A stretch of 64,000 nt of DNA from Wuchereria bancrofti (lineage: Eukaryota > Nematoda > Chromadorea > Rhabditida > Onchocercidae), in NCBI GenBank assembly GCA_005281725.1, contig SSBO01000008.1, positions 1,736,001-1,800,000 of the forward strand, read 5' to 3'. Below, piece after piece: positions 1 to 12,758 of the stretch. The notes beneath the pieces are model-generated. The model saw nothing but the letters and a program-made list of their open reading frames with translations, searched no databases and was not told where the DNA came from. The stretch's first letter is position 1. Each line of letters starts with the position of its first letter. Both the position numbers and the translations under genes were made by a program.

Positions 1-144
1 TCTGCAGAAATGAAAACGAAGGTTACCCAAACCAAAGATCATTTTCGAAAAGGATTTCGACAAAATGCCAAGATTTCTCAGGATCTAAGGGGGTGTATAA
101 GTAGGCTGTTATTTGAAGAGAAAGATGGCATTATAAAAGATTGA
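1..144 (+). CDS. Possible terminal exon of an upstream gene
   Basis: Frame 1 is open from the window edge for 47 codons and stops with TGA at 142-144. The reading is rich in Lys, Arg and Gln and ends in EEKDGIIKD. I do not recognise it. It could be the last exon of a gene starting left of the window, or a 5' part of the vWA gene that follows (a possible donor GTTACC follows base 28 in the right phase). Length and composition alone do not prove coding. Confidence 0.25.
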   Translation, partial: SAEMKTKVTQTKDHFRKGFRQNAKISQDLRGCISRLLFEEKDGIIKD

Positions 145-333
145 TTTGATGCTACTTTCTGAATACAAATTTAATTGTTACATTGCGGTACAATCAATTA
201 TCAGATAAGAATTTAGAATTTACTCATATGCTTGGTGTTCAATTGAGTGTAAACATGTGACAGTTAGCCATAAGGATGTGTCATTTGTGTCATTTAATTT
301 TACTAATTAAAGCAGTCTATGGTTTATTTATAG
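145..333. other. Spacer or intron before the first vWA exon
   Basis: AT-rich sequence with no open reading frame of note. It ends in TTTATAG, a good nematode acceptor, directly before the first recognised exon of the vWA gene. It may be an intron or an intergenic gap with a trans-splice site. Confidence 0.4.
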
Positions 334-3300
334 ATTGAAATGGAAGATCCTAACTGTTTGGTGGATCTTATATTTATTGTGGACACGTCGCAGAGCGTTG
401 AGAAAGCCTTTCAAAAACAATTGCAATTAGCTACTACACTGGTTCTTAATTTTCAATCTGTTTACAATATTTTATTGTCACATCTTCATTTATGACCAAT
501 GAAAATTGTGACATTGTAGTGACATCTTCACTTATGACCAATGAAAATTGTGACATTGTAGTGACATCTTCACTTATGACCTATGAAAATTCATTTTAGT
601 ACAAAAGGTTAGAGAAGGAATAAGTATTGCAAGAGAAAAAGGGAATTGTAGCAAAATATCAAAAAAGTGCAAAAAATTTAAACTAAAGTTCATATAAGTG
701 TCGAATTAATTGCTTTTAGATAGAACAAATTCCGCCATCAGCTTTCAATGATCGAATTCGTGTTGCTGCTGTATCATTCAGTTCTAAAGCTCAAATTAAT
801 TTTCAATTTAATGAATTGAACAATCAAAAAGAGGTTTGTTCCAATAGTTTTTTTTTTTTCCTATTTATTGATTATACTTAATCCGGTTTATAAAATATCA
901 TTTAATTTAGATATTAGACGCTTTACGTTCTTTCATTCATACCGGTGGAAGTACATCTTCACTGAGTGCTGTTAATTTGGCAATCAAAGAAATTCAAGAA
1001 AGAGGACGACAAAATGTCAGGTAAGTTCAAACATTTTCATATATTTATTTAGAATCATTTTTTATAGAAAATACCATTTGTGTTCTGTTTTTTTCAGGAA
1101 TTATAGAACAAAAATGAATGAATGAATAATCATTGTATTATCGTTATATTAACAATTTAATTTAGAAAAAAAAAGCAAACAATTTAAAATAAATATTATA
1201 AAAGCTATTACTGTTTTTTTTTAATTAATATTATAGAATATATTATATCAAAGAGTAACAATGAAAAGATTTATTTTTGTTCATTTCAAAACCAGTCAAA
1301 ATTTTTTGAAAGGAAAATATTATAGAAGAATGGTTGTACTCATGTCGGATGGTTACAGTCAAGATCGTTGGGAAGATCTTTCAGATGCATCTGATCGTCT
1401 TCATGCTATTGATGCTATCGTCTATGCAATTTCTGCTAATTCTAATTACTTTTTCCGGTAAATTTATTCTATTTCTGGATGAAATGAATTGAGCAATAAA
1501 ATTAGCAAATTTAAACTTTCAAAAAATATTTTTCAATTCTTATCCAGCAATGATGAGAGATTGGAAGAAAGATGTTGAAAAATGAATTTCTATTTTTATA
1601 ATTTAATAAAAAATAATAAGTGATGAGTGATTCATAAAGTTAATATGCAAATTTGAATTGAAATTAATACTATGAGCAAATATAATTAATTATAAAAATT
1701 ACAGCGAATTAGAATTGTACACAAGAAATGAATGGTTGGTATATGTAAATGGTAGTGAAAAGCAATTTCTGGACGATGCAACAATATCGCTGCTTAAATG
1801 TCAAGATCCTTCTGAATCAGTTTTCTCATTACCTTTACAGGTAAGCCCTCTTTTTCTCTCCCCATTTAAAAAAAAACGGAATAGATCGGATGATAAGAAG
1901 TGATATTAACAGTTGCAGAATATATCGGATAGTATGTGTGATAAGAAAGATAGGAAAAAGTATGAGGAAAAAGATGCTAATACTAGGATAATTAATTGGA
2001 TCTAAAAAATGGAGTTGTTTTTGACAAAGTTAAATTGTTTACTTCTATTTGAAAATTTGCTTTTTTTTCTATATTTTTTTTTTTTTGATTACAATTTACA
2101 TTATCAATTTGTGTTCTATCGAGATGATACCATTTTGTTGACATGATACTTCAGTGATTTTATTATGACACATATTATCTGCTAATAGGCTATGAAATCA
2201 TTCAAATATAAAGGAAAAAGAAAAAATGGAAACAATTATTTATAGATGGAGCTGATGATAGAATCGTCTGAAAATGCTGAAGACAAAAAGTCGACAGATG
2301 AAATGGAATTAACAAGACGGAAATTTTCAATTGATAATATTAAACAGGGAAATAGTAGTAGTGTAAAAGAAGAGGATGATTTGAATAAAAGACAAGAAGA
2401 ATCCACAACTTCAATGAATGACGAATTTATGGAATCAACACGTATTGCAAAATCATTGGAATCAAAGAAGTATCTCTTTTTCAATTCATCTCTCTCTCTC
2501 TCTCTCCCTCTTTCTCTCTCTTTCATTAATGTCTTTTATTTCAAAATGTCATTTACTTTTACTTTTATTTCATATAATAAGTAAGTTTGTATATTTTTGC
2601 AGATGTAAATATTCAAAAATGGATTTGGAAATAATTTTGGATGCATCTAGCAGTCGTCAACAAGTTTTTGAACATCAACGTGAATTAGCACTTTCACTTA
2701 TTGAACGTCTACCCATTGATGCTGATGAAACTCATGTAGCAGTGGGTATAAACTCATTCACTTCCGTACCCACGTTACGTCAAACACTTGGTTTGGGTAG
2801 GGATAAACAGGTTAGTATACTTCTTTTTTTTTTCCTTTTCACTTTTAACTTTTTTTCTACGTAAGAAAAATATATATGTGACAAAGTGCTGTGACATTTT
2901 TATTTCGTTGCTTTAATAGATCGTACGTCGTGCAATTGAAGATATCAAATATAATGGTGGAAGTACTTTTACTGCTCAAGCTGTAGAATTATCAGTGCAA
3001 GATTTGCAAAGAGGAAGAAGACCGGATGCTATACAAGTATCATTATTTAATATTTGTGAAAATTTTTAAGAAAATTTGATGACGATTATCAAAAAGATGT
3101 AGTGATAAGAATTTTTTAGGTTGTTGTTCTGATGAATGATGGAATGTCACAAGATCCATGGGAAAAGGTACTTGAAGCAAGTCAACTTTTAAAAGATACA
3201 GGTGCAGAGCTATTTGGTGTAGCACTTGGTGAAAATGTTGACTTACGCGAGTTGAAACATTACATTGGTGACATAAATCGAATTTATAGAGATAATTCTA

Positions 3301-6300
3301 CCGAAAGGTTATTTATTATACTTTTATTGTCTTTTCATTCATTTATTGATGCTTTTTGTTAAATTTTAATTTTTTGATTTTAGATTCTTAATGGATGTAG
3401 TCTCATTGCTTACTGATGAAGAAGAATGTAACGAGAAGATAGATTCTGTAAATTTAAATAATACAAAAGTGCTAAAGAAAAATTCCGATAGTCAAATTTG
3501 CACTACTCCTAATTTGGATATTATTATTCTATTTGATAATGCTATTAAAAAAATCAATCAAAGTGAACAGTCGATCTCGTCCAATCGTTATCTTTTATTA
3601 GATGTTCTCGGTTAGTCATTTCGTACTTTTTTTTTTTTTTTTAAAAACCATAATTCCGGTTCCTTAAAGTTGAAATAGCAAATGAATATTTTGCCTATTT
3701 CATGCTAATCTTCAGATAAGTTTTGAAGATTGAATTCAATTTCTCTGATAATATATGTAATGATTGTTTAGGATCGCTACCAGTGATAAAACATAATGAT
3801 CCAGTGAAAATCTCCGTGATAACGTTTAGCAAACAACCACAGCTGGTGGTTAGTATGAGTGATTTGCAGAACAGAGAAAATATTTTCGCCAAAATGGAAT
3901 TAATTAAGCCTGAAATTGGCAAATCATCCTATGCTAAGGCTATTAATTTCGCTCTTCAGTGAGTGTTATCATTTTGCATAAATTTAAAAGCATAAATTCA
4001 AATGTTTGCAATATGAAAGAAATAGCACAGTGTACATTGATATAGCAATATTGATTGATTGATCGATGTGTTCAGGGAATACAAGAAAGGACGTAAAGAT
4101 GCCCGTGGTATGCTTGTCATTGTGGGTGATGGACAATCAGAAGATAATCCAAAAGAACGTAGCAATGCTATTAAGCATTTACATGCTGTATGTTTTACCT
4201 ATTACTACTTATTTTCAAAAGTAATCAATTATTCCGGAAGGTAAAATTAAGTCATTAATGTCACCTGTATATGGTCCCGTGGTGTAGTGGTCAGCACTCA
4301 GGACTCTGAATCCTGCGACGGGAGTTCAAATCTCCCCGGGACCTGGTGCATCATTTGTTTGAGAAGTTACTTTGTTGGCGGGAGAGAGGAGGGAGTTTCA
4401 GAAAGTTTGTTGCAAAAAGATTCGTGATGTGGGAGGGGGAGGGGTATAGACATAGTTATGGTGACAGAATCCGGTATTCCGGATGTTTCCCCTGCATGCC
4501 TTACTCCATAGTAAGTGATATGATGTGCCGATATGATTTGTAATGATTTGGGAAGAGAGATATTAGCTGATTTAGGAAGATAGGAGACAAATATGCAAGT
4601 AAATTAATTAGCCACGAGGAAAGAGGAAGGTCGGCACTTTTCAAATATTCACATAATTATGTCTGGTGACAGTTGGAGAGTTAGATAAAAGTTGTGACAT
4701 GGTATTGAGATTTTAAGTTATATGATGATTGAGAATAGGTAGAATTTATCCATTATCGATTAATTGACCTATGTACTTTCTAAAAGATGACCGGGTGACA
4801 CGATCTCTGAAGGATAACAGGGTGACACAATTGACAGAAGATCTCACTTTTGTTACATACCTCAAAATTTGAGTGGGGTGTGTTCGTGGTCCCGTGGTGT
4901 AGTGGTTAGCACTCAGGACTTTGAATCCTGCAACGGGAGTTCGAATCTCCCCGGGACCTGGCTCTTTTGTTTTTTCTCTTTTCATTCAGTGAATAATATT
5001 TCCTGATTCTTAATATTTCTTTAAATTGAATTGATAATCTGAAAAAAAAAAAAAGAAATTTCATTTTAGGCGAAAAATCTTAGCACATATGCAGTAGATA
5101 GTGGTAACTTAATGGATGTGGAAGTATTATCAAAATATACAAATTCATCAGATAATATCTTCAATTATGATCGCAATGCTATATTTGCTAAATTGATATT
5201 CGATGCTGTTGAAACTGCTAATAAGGCTCGATGTGTTCGGGTACTGTCAATTTTAACATTCCTTAAAATAAACAAATCATAGCAAAACGAACTGCTAGAG
5301 GAATTGTATTGGTGAAAAAAAAAAAGTGAAGAAAGATACCTGGAAGAGTAAATTTTTCTAAATTCTCCAATTTTTTCTATTCTTTCTTTAATCTGAATAC
5401 TCATTAGTAGTTATGTGATTGACTTACATCTAACAATTATACTTTTAATTTTTGTTATCTTTTAATTGCTAATTATACTATTTTAGATGTCATCACATGC
5501 TAATCAAATTTCTGCAGTAACTACTGCTGCTCGTAGCACTTCTGCACATAGAAAGCAAAATGTAGAACGAAAAAAAGATATTGCTAATAAATTGGAACAT
5601 AATTCAAAACTATTTGAAGGTGAAAAGGTTTGCTGTTTGCTGTTTTAAATTCATGGAAAATTTGTCATTCGTCAAATTTTACAGGAAGCTTCTTTTTGCT
5701 TTTTTCACATTTCTAATTTGAAATATGAATGATCGCACAAGTTCAGATTATTATCGAAGAAGAAACTACTGTGGCAAGCATTGAAATTTCACAGCCAACA
5801 GTGAAGTCTACAAGTAGACGAAATATTACAAAAAAGAAATCTGTCTCAGTGTTAAATAAAATAGAGAAAAAGAATGAAGCATCGTTATTGGATGGAGAAA
5901 ATTCGAAAGAAAAACAGCTAAAAGAACAATCAGAAAGTACTCCAAATTTCAATTTTAATCGTCATTCTAAAAGTACCACTTTTGCACTTGGTACTACTAC
6001 TACTATTCCTTCACCTGGTTAGTTTTTTTGTTTTTGTTTTTTTCTTTTTATTATATTATGAATTGATTTTAATTTTATTCATGATCTCTCTCTCTCTCTC
6101 TCTCAATTATAGGTTGCGAGATTGATATCATTATGCTTATCGATTCGTCAGGTTCTGTAGAGAAAACATTTAATCGTGAGAAGGAACTTGCTGCAGAAAT
6201 AATAAATCGACTTCGAATAGGCCCAAATAATGCACATGTAGCAATTGTTAAATTTGCATCAAAAGAGAAAGTAAAAACAATTTGGTCATTTGATAAGCCA

Positions 6301-7194
6301 CAGGAAAAAGAAAAAGTGCTAAAAGCACTTCATGAAATTCCCTTTAGCAGTGGTACAACAGCGATACATGCTGCACTTTTACAGGTTTTTTTTTTTTTTT
6401 TATGAAATTAATTATTTTTCAAATTTAATGTCTGAATAGAAATTTGTATCCATTATTTTTTCGAAAAAAACAAACAAACAAACAAACATATTTAACACTT
6501 AATTTTTGTCAATTTTTATGAATAAAATACATTCTTGCAGGCAATAACAGAATATTCATCAGAGAAAGGTGCAAGACCAGAACAAGCAACACCTCTTGTA
6601 ATTGTATTCACCGATGGTTTTGGACAAAAAGATACTGCAGAAGCAGCTACTTTATTAAGGAATTTAATTCCAAATATATTCACTATTGCCTTTGGTAGCC
6701 AGGTAGAGTAATTTTTCTGTCTTTTTTTTTCTCAATTTTTTTTTCAATTTCTCTAAGTGTATATAAAATAATGTTATATGAGAGTTTCTTTTGACAAATT
6801 GGAAAAATATGAGATCAATGAAATGAATAGATAATATAATTGTCTTTCTTTTTTTTATAAGATTGCTTTCTTTTTTATGATTTCTGGAATATTCCTAAAT
6901 TCTAGGATCACATGTGATAACAGATCGTTATTACTAGTTAGCCGATTACTTGCTTTGATCTGTTCATATTTTTGACATATTCTTTGGCCGAATCAAATCC
7001 ATTTTTAATTTTTTAATTAATAATACTAGCAGTATGTAAAAGGAAGTTTACGGTAACAGATATTTCATTTTCAGCATTCGATCAATGAAAAAGAATTAAT
7101 AAAAATCGCTGGTTCAAACGACCGAGCGTTTATGGATGATGATGACACCACAAAATTGTTTGAAACGCTAGAAAGGATCCTTAGGACATGTTGA
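334..7194 (+). CDS. Protein with four von Willebrand factor A domains
   Basis: Eighteen exons join in frame to 1005 residues plus TGA: 334-459, 720-833, 911-1020, 1326-1457, 1705-1840, 2246-2469, 2603-2810, 2920-3036, 3120-3307, 3384-3610, 3772-3958, 4076-4187, 5070-5240, 5487-5627, 5747-6017, 6113-6384, 6541-6702, 7075-7194. Four A-type domains lie near residues 7-205, 282-455, 490-700 and 822-1005, split by acidic/Ser-rich and Lys/Thr-rich linkers. The metal site DxSxS reads DTSQS, DASSS, DNAIK (lost) and DSSGS. Such domains usually bind proteins outside the cell in a metal-dependent way, so an extracellular matrix or cuticle role is an inference. No signal peptide is visible; ATG 340 could be the start, but the exon follows an acceptor and the true N-terminus may lie upstream. 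AATAAA at 7300-7305 fits the 3' end. Orthologue not recognised. Confidence 0.85.
477..592. repeat. 42-bp tandem repeat, about 2.8 copies
   Basis: Units at 477-518, 519-560 and a partial one at 561-592 share the pattern GACATCTTCA...TATGACCAATGAAAATTG with few changes. The repeat lies in the first intron of the vWA gene. Confidence 0.85.
2488..2523. repeat. TC-rich microsatellite
   Basis: Run of TC dinucleotides with a few CCC/TTT interruptions in a short intron of the vWA gene, between exons ending 2469 and starting 2603. It doubles as a long pyrimidine tract. Confidence 0.8.
4273..4344 (+). tRNA. tRNA-Gln (anticodon CTG)
   Basis: A 72-nt cloverleaf: seven-base acceptor pairing GGTCCCG with CGGGACC, a D arm, anticodon stem CAGGA/TCCTG enclosing loop CTCTGAA (anticodon CTG), and T arm GGGAG/CTCCC with loop TTCAAAT. 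The discriminator base is T, as is common for eukaryotic tRNA-Gln genes. It lies in the intron 4188-5069 of the vWA gene on the same strand, 543 nt before a near copy with a different anticodon. Confidence 0.95.
4888..4959 (+). tRNA. tRNA-Gln (anticodon TTG)
   Basis: Same 72-nt fold as the gene at 4273, differing at only four places: one D-loop base, the first anticodon base (loop CTTTGAA, anticodon TTG), one variable-loop base and one T-loop base (TTCGAAT). Stems are fully paired. The pair looks like a tandem duplication followed by a change of the wobble base. Same intron of the vWA gene. Confidence 0.95.
6085..6104. repeat. TC microsatellite
   Basis: About ten TC units directly before the acceptor at 6112 of the exon that opens the fourth A domain; acts as an extended pyrimidine tract. 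Confidence 0.75.
6464..6488. repeat. CAAA microsatellite
   Basis: About five CAAA units after a run of A, in the intron 6385-6540 of the vWA gene. Confidence 0.7.
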
Positions 7195-8033
7195 CCTATT
7201 GGTTTATTTATTCTTTTCCAGTTATTTATGGCTCTAGAAATGAGTGCATCGCAGTACTGTCATGATGGGAAGTTACACAGTGATAATAACCTGATGTGCA
7301 ATAAAAGTTTCTAAGATTTCAGTGCCATCACATATTTGGCTCAACATCATAAACGATGACAATACTCGAACTCAATAGTTCTCTAAAATCGCTATCCGAA
7401 TTACATTTATTATGAGCACCAATGTGCATGATTACTTTTTCTAAATTGTACAGTAACCAGTGCCTATGTGCCGCATTCTTTGAAGAATGAATTCGAGGTT
7501 TGCGAGCTGATTAATAACAGATTTCATCTTTCCAGTTCGAACAATGGAACCAATATACTTTATTCAAAAATACTTATTTTTGGTAAAATGGATAAAAACT
7601 GGAATAGGCCTACTATTTTACAAGGAACTGTGATCTCTCAATATACAATAACGTGAACTGTCCCACTGATCATCTTCATTAAAACATGGATGAGAAATAG
7701 GACAAAAATTTAAAGTGAAAATATATAAAAATTGAGTGTGAAGAATATAAAATAGAACTAAAAAAGAAACACAAATGTAAAAACAAGGAGATGACCATAA
7801 AATCAAAACTTACACAACAAAAAGATTGATTACATAACACAGCGTTTTTCAATGAACGCCAGCAATAAATTCTAATTAGGTCCTAGGAATGTGAAAGACT
7901 CGAAATATACTTCGGATTTACCCTTATGCACTGATTTTTTTTTAATTGCTCGGAATTTATTACAATGAAGTCAACGGTACCACAGAACATATCACTCCTT
8001 ATATTAACCCTTCTTTAACAGAACATATTATCG
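7195..8033. other. Convergent intergenic region with two 3' UTRs
   Basis: Lies between the stop of the vWA gene (plus) and the stop of ClpX (minus). AATAAA at 7300-7305 on the plus strand and AATAAA at 7956-7961 on the minus strand are the likely polyadenylation signals. Only short open frames lie between them. Confidence 0.7.
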
Positions 8034-10990
8034 TTAACCTGTAGCCTGCTGGGCACGTCGCGTATATACATAATCAGCTTTACCTTGCACGCACTCTCTA
8101 TTTATGTGAACGCTTTCGATATCGCTTCCTGGCACCGTAAACTTCGCCTCGAGTAATACCTGCACATTGATCATTGTAAGAAAATATTTCCACATGAATT
8201 TTATAATAAGCATGACTGTGATTCTTTAATGCAAGTAATTAACAAACCTTTTCCACGATGGAACGTAATGCACGTGCACCAGTTCTACGCTCTAACGCAA
8301 GCGCAGCAATTTCATCAAGTGCATCAGAGGAAAACGAAAGATCCGCACCATCCATAGCAAATTCAAGTTTCTTCTGTGCAAGAAGTGAATTCGTTGGTTC
8401 AGTTAATACTCTAACTAGCATACCCTGTAATTATTATTTTAGCGATTAATGCCATGAAGATAAAGCGTAGATTTCCACAGGCACTGGATGTTATCGAGTA
8501 AGTTGATATTTTTGTCAAACTACAAATCATAATTAGAAAAAAAAGCTAATACAGACAAAGGAGAATAACCTTATCCAAACTGTGGAAAGGGACAATAACC
8601 GGAAAACGTCCAACAAGTTCCGGTACAATGCCAAAACTTATAAGGTCTCCTTGATCCGCCTGTCGCAAAAGATCGTCTCGCTTCTTCGAAATTGCTGCTT
8701 CTAGCTTATCATCATCGGTTATTCGCTGCATTCCTGATTTTGCGCCTGAAACGCTAGAATGAGAAATACCAATTTGTAACACCGAAAAAAAAAATCTCAG
8801 AATTTTGTACAATGAATAAAGTTGACGATAATAAATTTCGCTAAATCTAATCACCAACGAACAACATATGAATTAGTTAATCAAAACAACCTAAGCCAAG
8901 TGTTTTCCTATCAAGTCGTTTGCCAACTATACGATCCAAAGCGGTGAATGCGCCCGATGCGACAAACAGGATATCTGTTGTGTCAACCTGAACGAAGTCT
9001 TGCTGCGTGCTCATTGACTTACGGCTACTCTTTACGTTCACTAACGTCCCTGAAGTGAGCAGAGAAACAATAGAGCTCTTCCTAGCATGCTTAAAAGTAA
9101 ATGATAACAGGTTATCAGCACAAAAAGGGTTCGGGAAAAAGTTATCTACTACTTTTTCTAGAGCAGCGCACCAATAGTAAATTAGAAATCCAAGAATTAC
9201 TTGAATTTTCCAAATGATTAAGTCATGCAATGAAATAACTTACATATTGATACAATGTCAGACATAAACTCACCTTCTACTAATTTGAGCAATGCATGTT
9301 GTACGCCTTCACCGCTAACATCTCTGAATGCATGAGACTGCACATTATGTGCTGCAGCTATTTTATCTATCTCATCCAAGAAAACAATCCCCTGCTGTGC
9401 ACGTTCCACATTACCACCCGCATTTTGCACGAGTTTTTGCACAACGCTTTCCACATCTTCACCAACATAACTACAAACATGTATCTATAGTCAAACATAT
9501 ATTTTCATCGTTGTGACTCTCAAATTTTGATTCGGTAATTTCATTCAGACATTTGATATACAGCTAGACCGTTATTTCAGTACTAAAGTGTGCTTTCTTT
9601 GGTTTCAGATAAAATCATCCGGAAGCATTTTTACATCTACAGTTTGCCTTCATAGATGAATTAGCTCAGGCAAATGTAAATTATCATTTCTATTCAAGGA
9701 AACAATTATGATGTTCTGCGTAGCATAAATATAATGAAAAGCAAGAAAATATTACCCGGCCTGAGTCATGGATGTGCAATCACACAACGCAATAGGCACA
9801 TCCAGAATACGGGCTAATGTCTGAGTGATAAAGGTTTTGCCGACACCAGACGGACCAAGTAACAGAATGTTAGATTTTTCTAGTCGGATAGGAACATCGT
9901 TTTCAGGAAGTGGACGAAATACTGGTGAAGCAATTCGGTATTTCTGTTGGGGAGCCGTTACTTCCGAGAAAAAACGAATGTCGGCGCGACTAGTTCTACT
10001 GTAATCTTCCTGATACAGCACACCAGATGAAGATGCTCCTGTACGTGGCCGGTTCCCTTCCGCATTATTCATGGCTGGTGAACTGACGTTATTCTCGATA
10101 TTATGATAAAGACGTAGGTAATGCTGATACACTCCAACTGAAAGCGTTTTTTTAGCTTGTTCTTGGCCGATGATATATTTATTCAGGAAACCATAAATCT
10201 GAAAAATTGTTTTTATTGTTTGTTCCACAGAATTCTGACTGCTTCAAATCATGTATATTGAAAATCTGGTGAAATCGATTATGAACATTAAAAACGCAAC
10301 CTCTTTTGGATACGGCGGTTTCTTGTCTGCTTCACTTGCTCTCAAAATACTTCCTTTCTCATCATCCTCATCTGGCGGACCGCAGCTAAATAACCGCCGA
10401 CAGTTCTCACAAATCAGATAACGTGAGCTAGCTAAAAAAGACAGAAGAAATATTTAACGGATTAAGTACAAAAGCTACATCAAATGCTGATAGATCCGAA
10501 CTACTAAGTTAAGTTACTTGCAGTTGACAATAACTAAACAAGCCATAATGACTTTTAATATAACAGCACTAATAAATACATGGCAGTAAGAATAGAAATT
10601 TTAATCACAGCGCCATTCGGGATTAGTATGGATATTCACATAGAATATTTAATCCTTCTTCAATAAATATTATTACTCACGGGTCGATGATGGAATGTTT
10701 TTGAGTGGTTTGCCACACTCGTCACAACGACTGTTGGAGGATGAAGTACGCCAGATATTCCACCTTGTTGTAACATGTTTGCCAGTCAACGGAACTGGTG
10801 CGTGCAACGCAATACGTTGGCGAAATAGAATGTGTTCGCTGCTGGTGTTGTTATTTTCCCAATCATCTGTACTTGAACCCGAATCATTACTGCTTCCACC
10901 GCCCTTTGCTATGTATCGTACTGTTCTAACTATCAAAAATGATTGACATTGCCGGCGAGCTATGACCACAGCCGACGATGGACAAACCAT
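8034..10990 (-). CDS. clpx: Mitochondrial ATP-dependent protease ATPase ClpX
   Basis: AAA+ unfoldase that in mitochondria feeds substrates to ClpP. Eight exons give 572 residues: 10990-10681, 10431-10301, 10198-9756, 9470-9274, 9049-8891, 8745-8570, 8424-8248, 8159-8034. The N-terminus is basic and poor in acid residues, like a mitochondrial presequence. A zinc-binding domain has two CxxC pairs (about C89/C92 and C111/C114). Walker A GPSGVGKT (262-269), pore loop GYVG (295-298), Walker B VFLDEID (about 325-331) and sensor-2 GARALR are intact. Two loops differ from the family: RKH reads RKS (about 370-372) and the ClpP-docking IGF/LGF tripeptide reads LGL (about 411-413). A trans-splice acceptor TTTCAG sits one base before ATG; minus-strand AATAAA lies 73 nt after the stop. 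Confidence 0.95.
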
Positions 10991-10991
10991 C

Positions 10992-10997
10992 CTGAAA
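10992..10997 (-). other. Candidate spliced-leader acceptor of clpx
   Basis: Minus strand TTTCAG followed by a single G and the ATG of ClpX. No upstream exon is needed to start the protein. Confidence 0.6.
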
Positions 10998-12758
10998 CAT
11001 ATGAAGCTTATTTAAGATAAAAAATGAACAATTTTTGAATCGAACTTTTTGAGTTACCATTAGTATAGTAGCATCATCGATAATATCTTTCACCTAAGTA
11101 TGACCATTTCACATATTTATCGGTCATTAGCTGAAATGTACATAAGGTTTCGGTCCTGTACTCGAATGCTTCTGTAAGAATGATGCCTGGGAGACCCTTC
11201 TAATATTGTCACCAAATATAAACAGAACAGGTAGCCTTACTTCGAAATGAAATTATGTTATTTGAAGATTCGATAAAGGACAATAGTGCTTCTAATTTAA
11301 TAATATCTTCCGTCAAATCTTATTCCAGGCCACAGATGGATAAAAATCCATCACTAAACAAATGAAATGAAAACCTCCCAAGAACTATATAAGACCAAAC
11401 AGTACTACACAAATGACAGAAAAAATCAATTCTCTCAACATCACACTTCGATGACACGTCGAGACAAGGCATACAGTGCACCGTTCAACTTTTCATGACA
11501 ATTCCTTCTTTTGTCATCAGATACACTCTAAAAACGCCATTCCATCAATTCCTGAAGCTTTCGGAGGCGGAAGATAACGTTACGCACCGTACTCCGCCAT
11601 ACGTTTGCTCCCTGAGAGAACTCAACTCGACAACTTATCGTTCTCGCTCACTGTCGTCCTCTCAATCTTGCATAACACTATTTCATCTATCTGTCTCTCT
11701 ACTCACTCCCTATTTACCATTCACTATTATCTCATGTCACACACTCTGTCACTCACCACATCTTACACATTATCCTCTGACATCTCTCGAACAAGCATTG
11801 TTGATGGAGCAATTATCATTCATAATAGAAAACTACCGGATGAGTGGCGGAGTGGCAAATTCTGTTTTGGTTAAAGTTTTAAATATTGAAGAACACAATT
11901 TTAAGATATTACACACAACACGTTTTTTTTTAAGATTTTGAAAGTTTTAAGAAAGATTGAGGTAATTTATAAGAGAGTAATTATCCATTTTGCTGATAAG
12001 AGTAAATGTTAACAACATTCATTGGTGTTAATAAAACACTCCTTTATTAATTTAGGATTCCTTTGCAAAAGTTCTGAGAATGATGTTCAGCTTATCATTT
12101 AGGAAATAACACTTTAATGCTTGCCTTAGAAAGTATACTTCCACAACATTTTAAAGATAACAGAACAGCCTGAATTTATTTTTCGATGAACAACTATAGG
12201 TGTTATCTTCATAGCAAGTTGTTGTCTTAATATGTATACTGCATTGATGGCTAAATTCTATAGAATAGATCAATGCAATAAAAGCATTTTTCATAACAAA
12301 TTCATCCAACACAAATGATAATGCTTGTAAGTAAGCCAGTTACCATTTGTTGTCTATAAATTTTTATTTTTTACAGACTAATTATTCAAATAATCGAGGG
12401 TTTTGCGGAATTTCTTAATGCGTTAACGGATGTGGAAGATCTCACATAGTTACAGCAAGCTATTTTGACAGCTACAAAAATGTAAAGGAGTTTAATCACA
12501 TTTATACTGATTGATTTCTAACTCTTATCATTTTTGAGAATGAAGAAATTTATAAAATGAAGAATCTTCCCCAACGTTACTGCTTCTTTTCGAATCGTTC
12601 ATCTTTGCAACTGCTATTTGTTTGACTGTTTATAATTTCTGATTTACTATGGATTTCAACTTTCCCGTTCGTTTTCTACCATACCTCATTGCCTAGTTGC
12701 TTTGGTTACTGTGATATTCCCGCAACTTCTTCAGTAATTGTTACTTCATCACGATAAA
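10998..12758. other. Intergenic region upstream of clpx
   Basis: Holds no recognised gene. The part 11420-11870 is less AT-rich than its surroundings and has two overlapping plus-strand open frames (148 and 89 codons) of Ser/Thr/Leu-rich, family-less sequence; it may be promoter DNA. The rest is AT-rich. Confidence 0.5.

Noticed and set aside
4746..4985. 79-codon minus-strand frame over the second tRNA
   Set aside because: It is the reverse complement of the tRNA-Gln gene and its flank.
11495..11941. Two long overlapping plus-strand open frames (148 and 89 codons)
   Set aside because: Both frames give Ser/Thr/Leu/His-rich sequence without domains, no splice sites extend them, and the stretch is simply less AT-rich, so stop codons are rarer.
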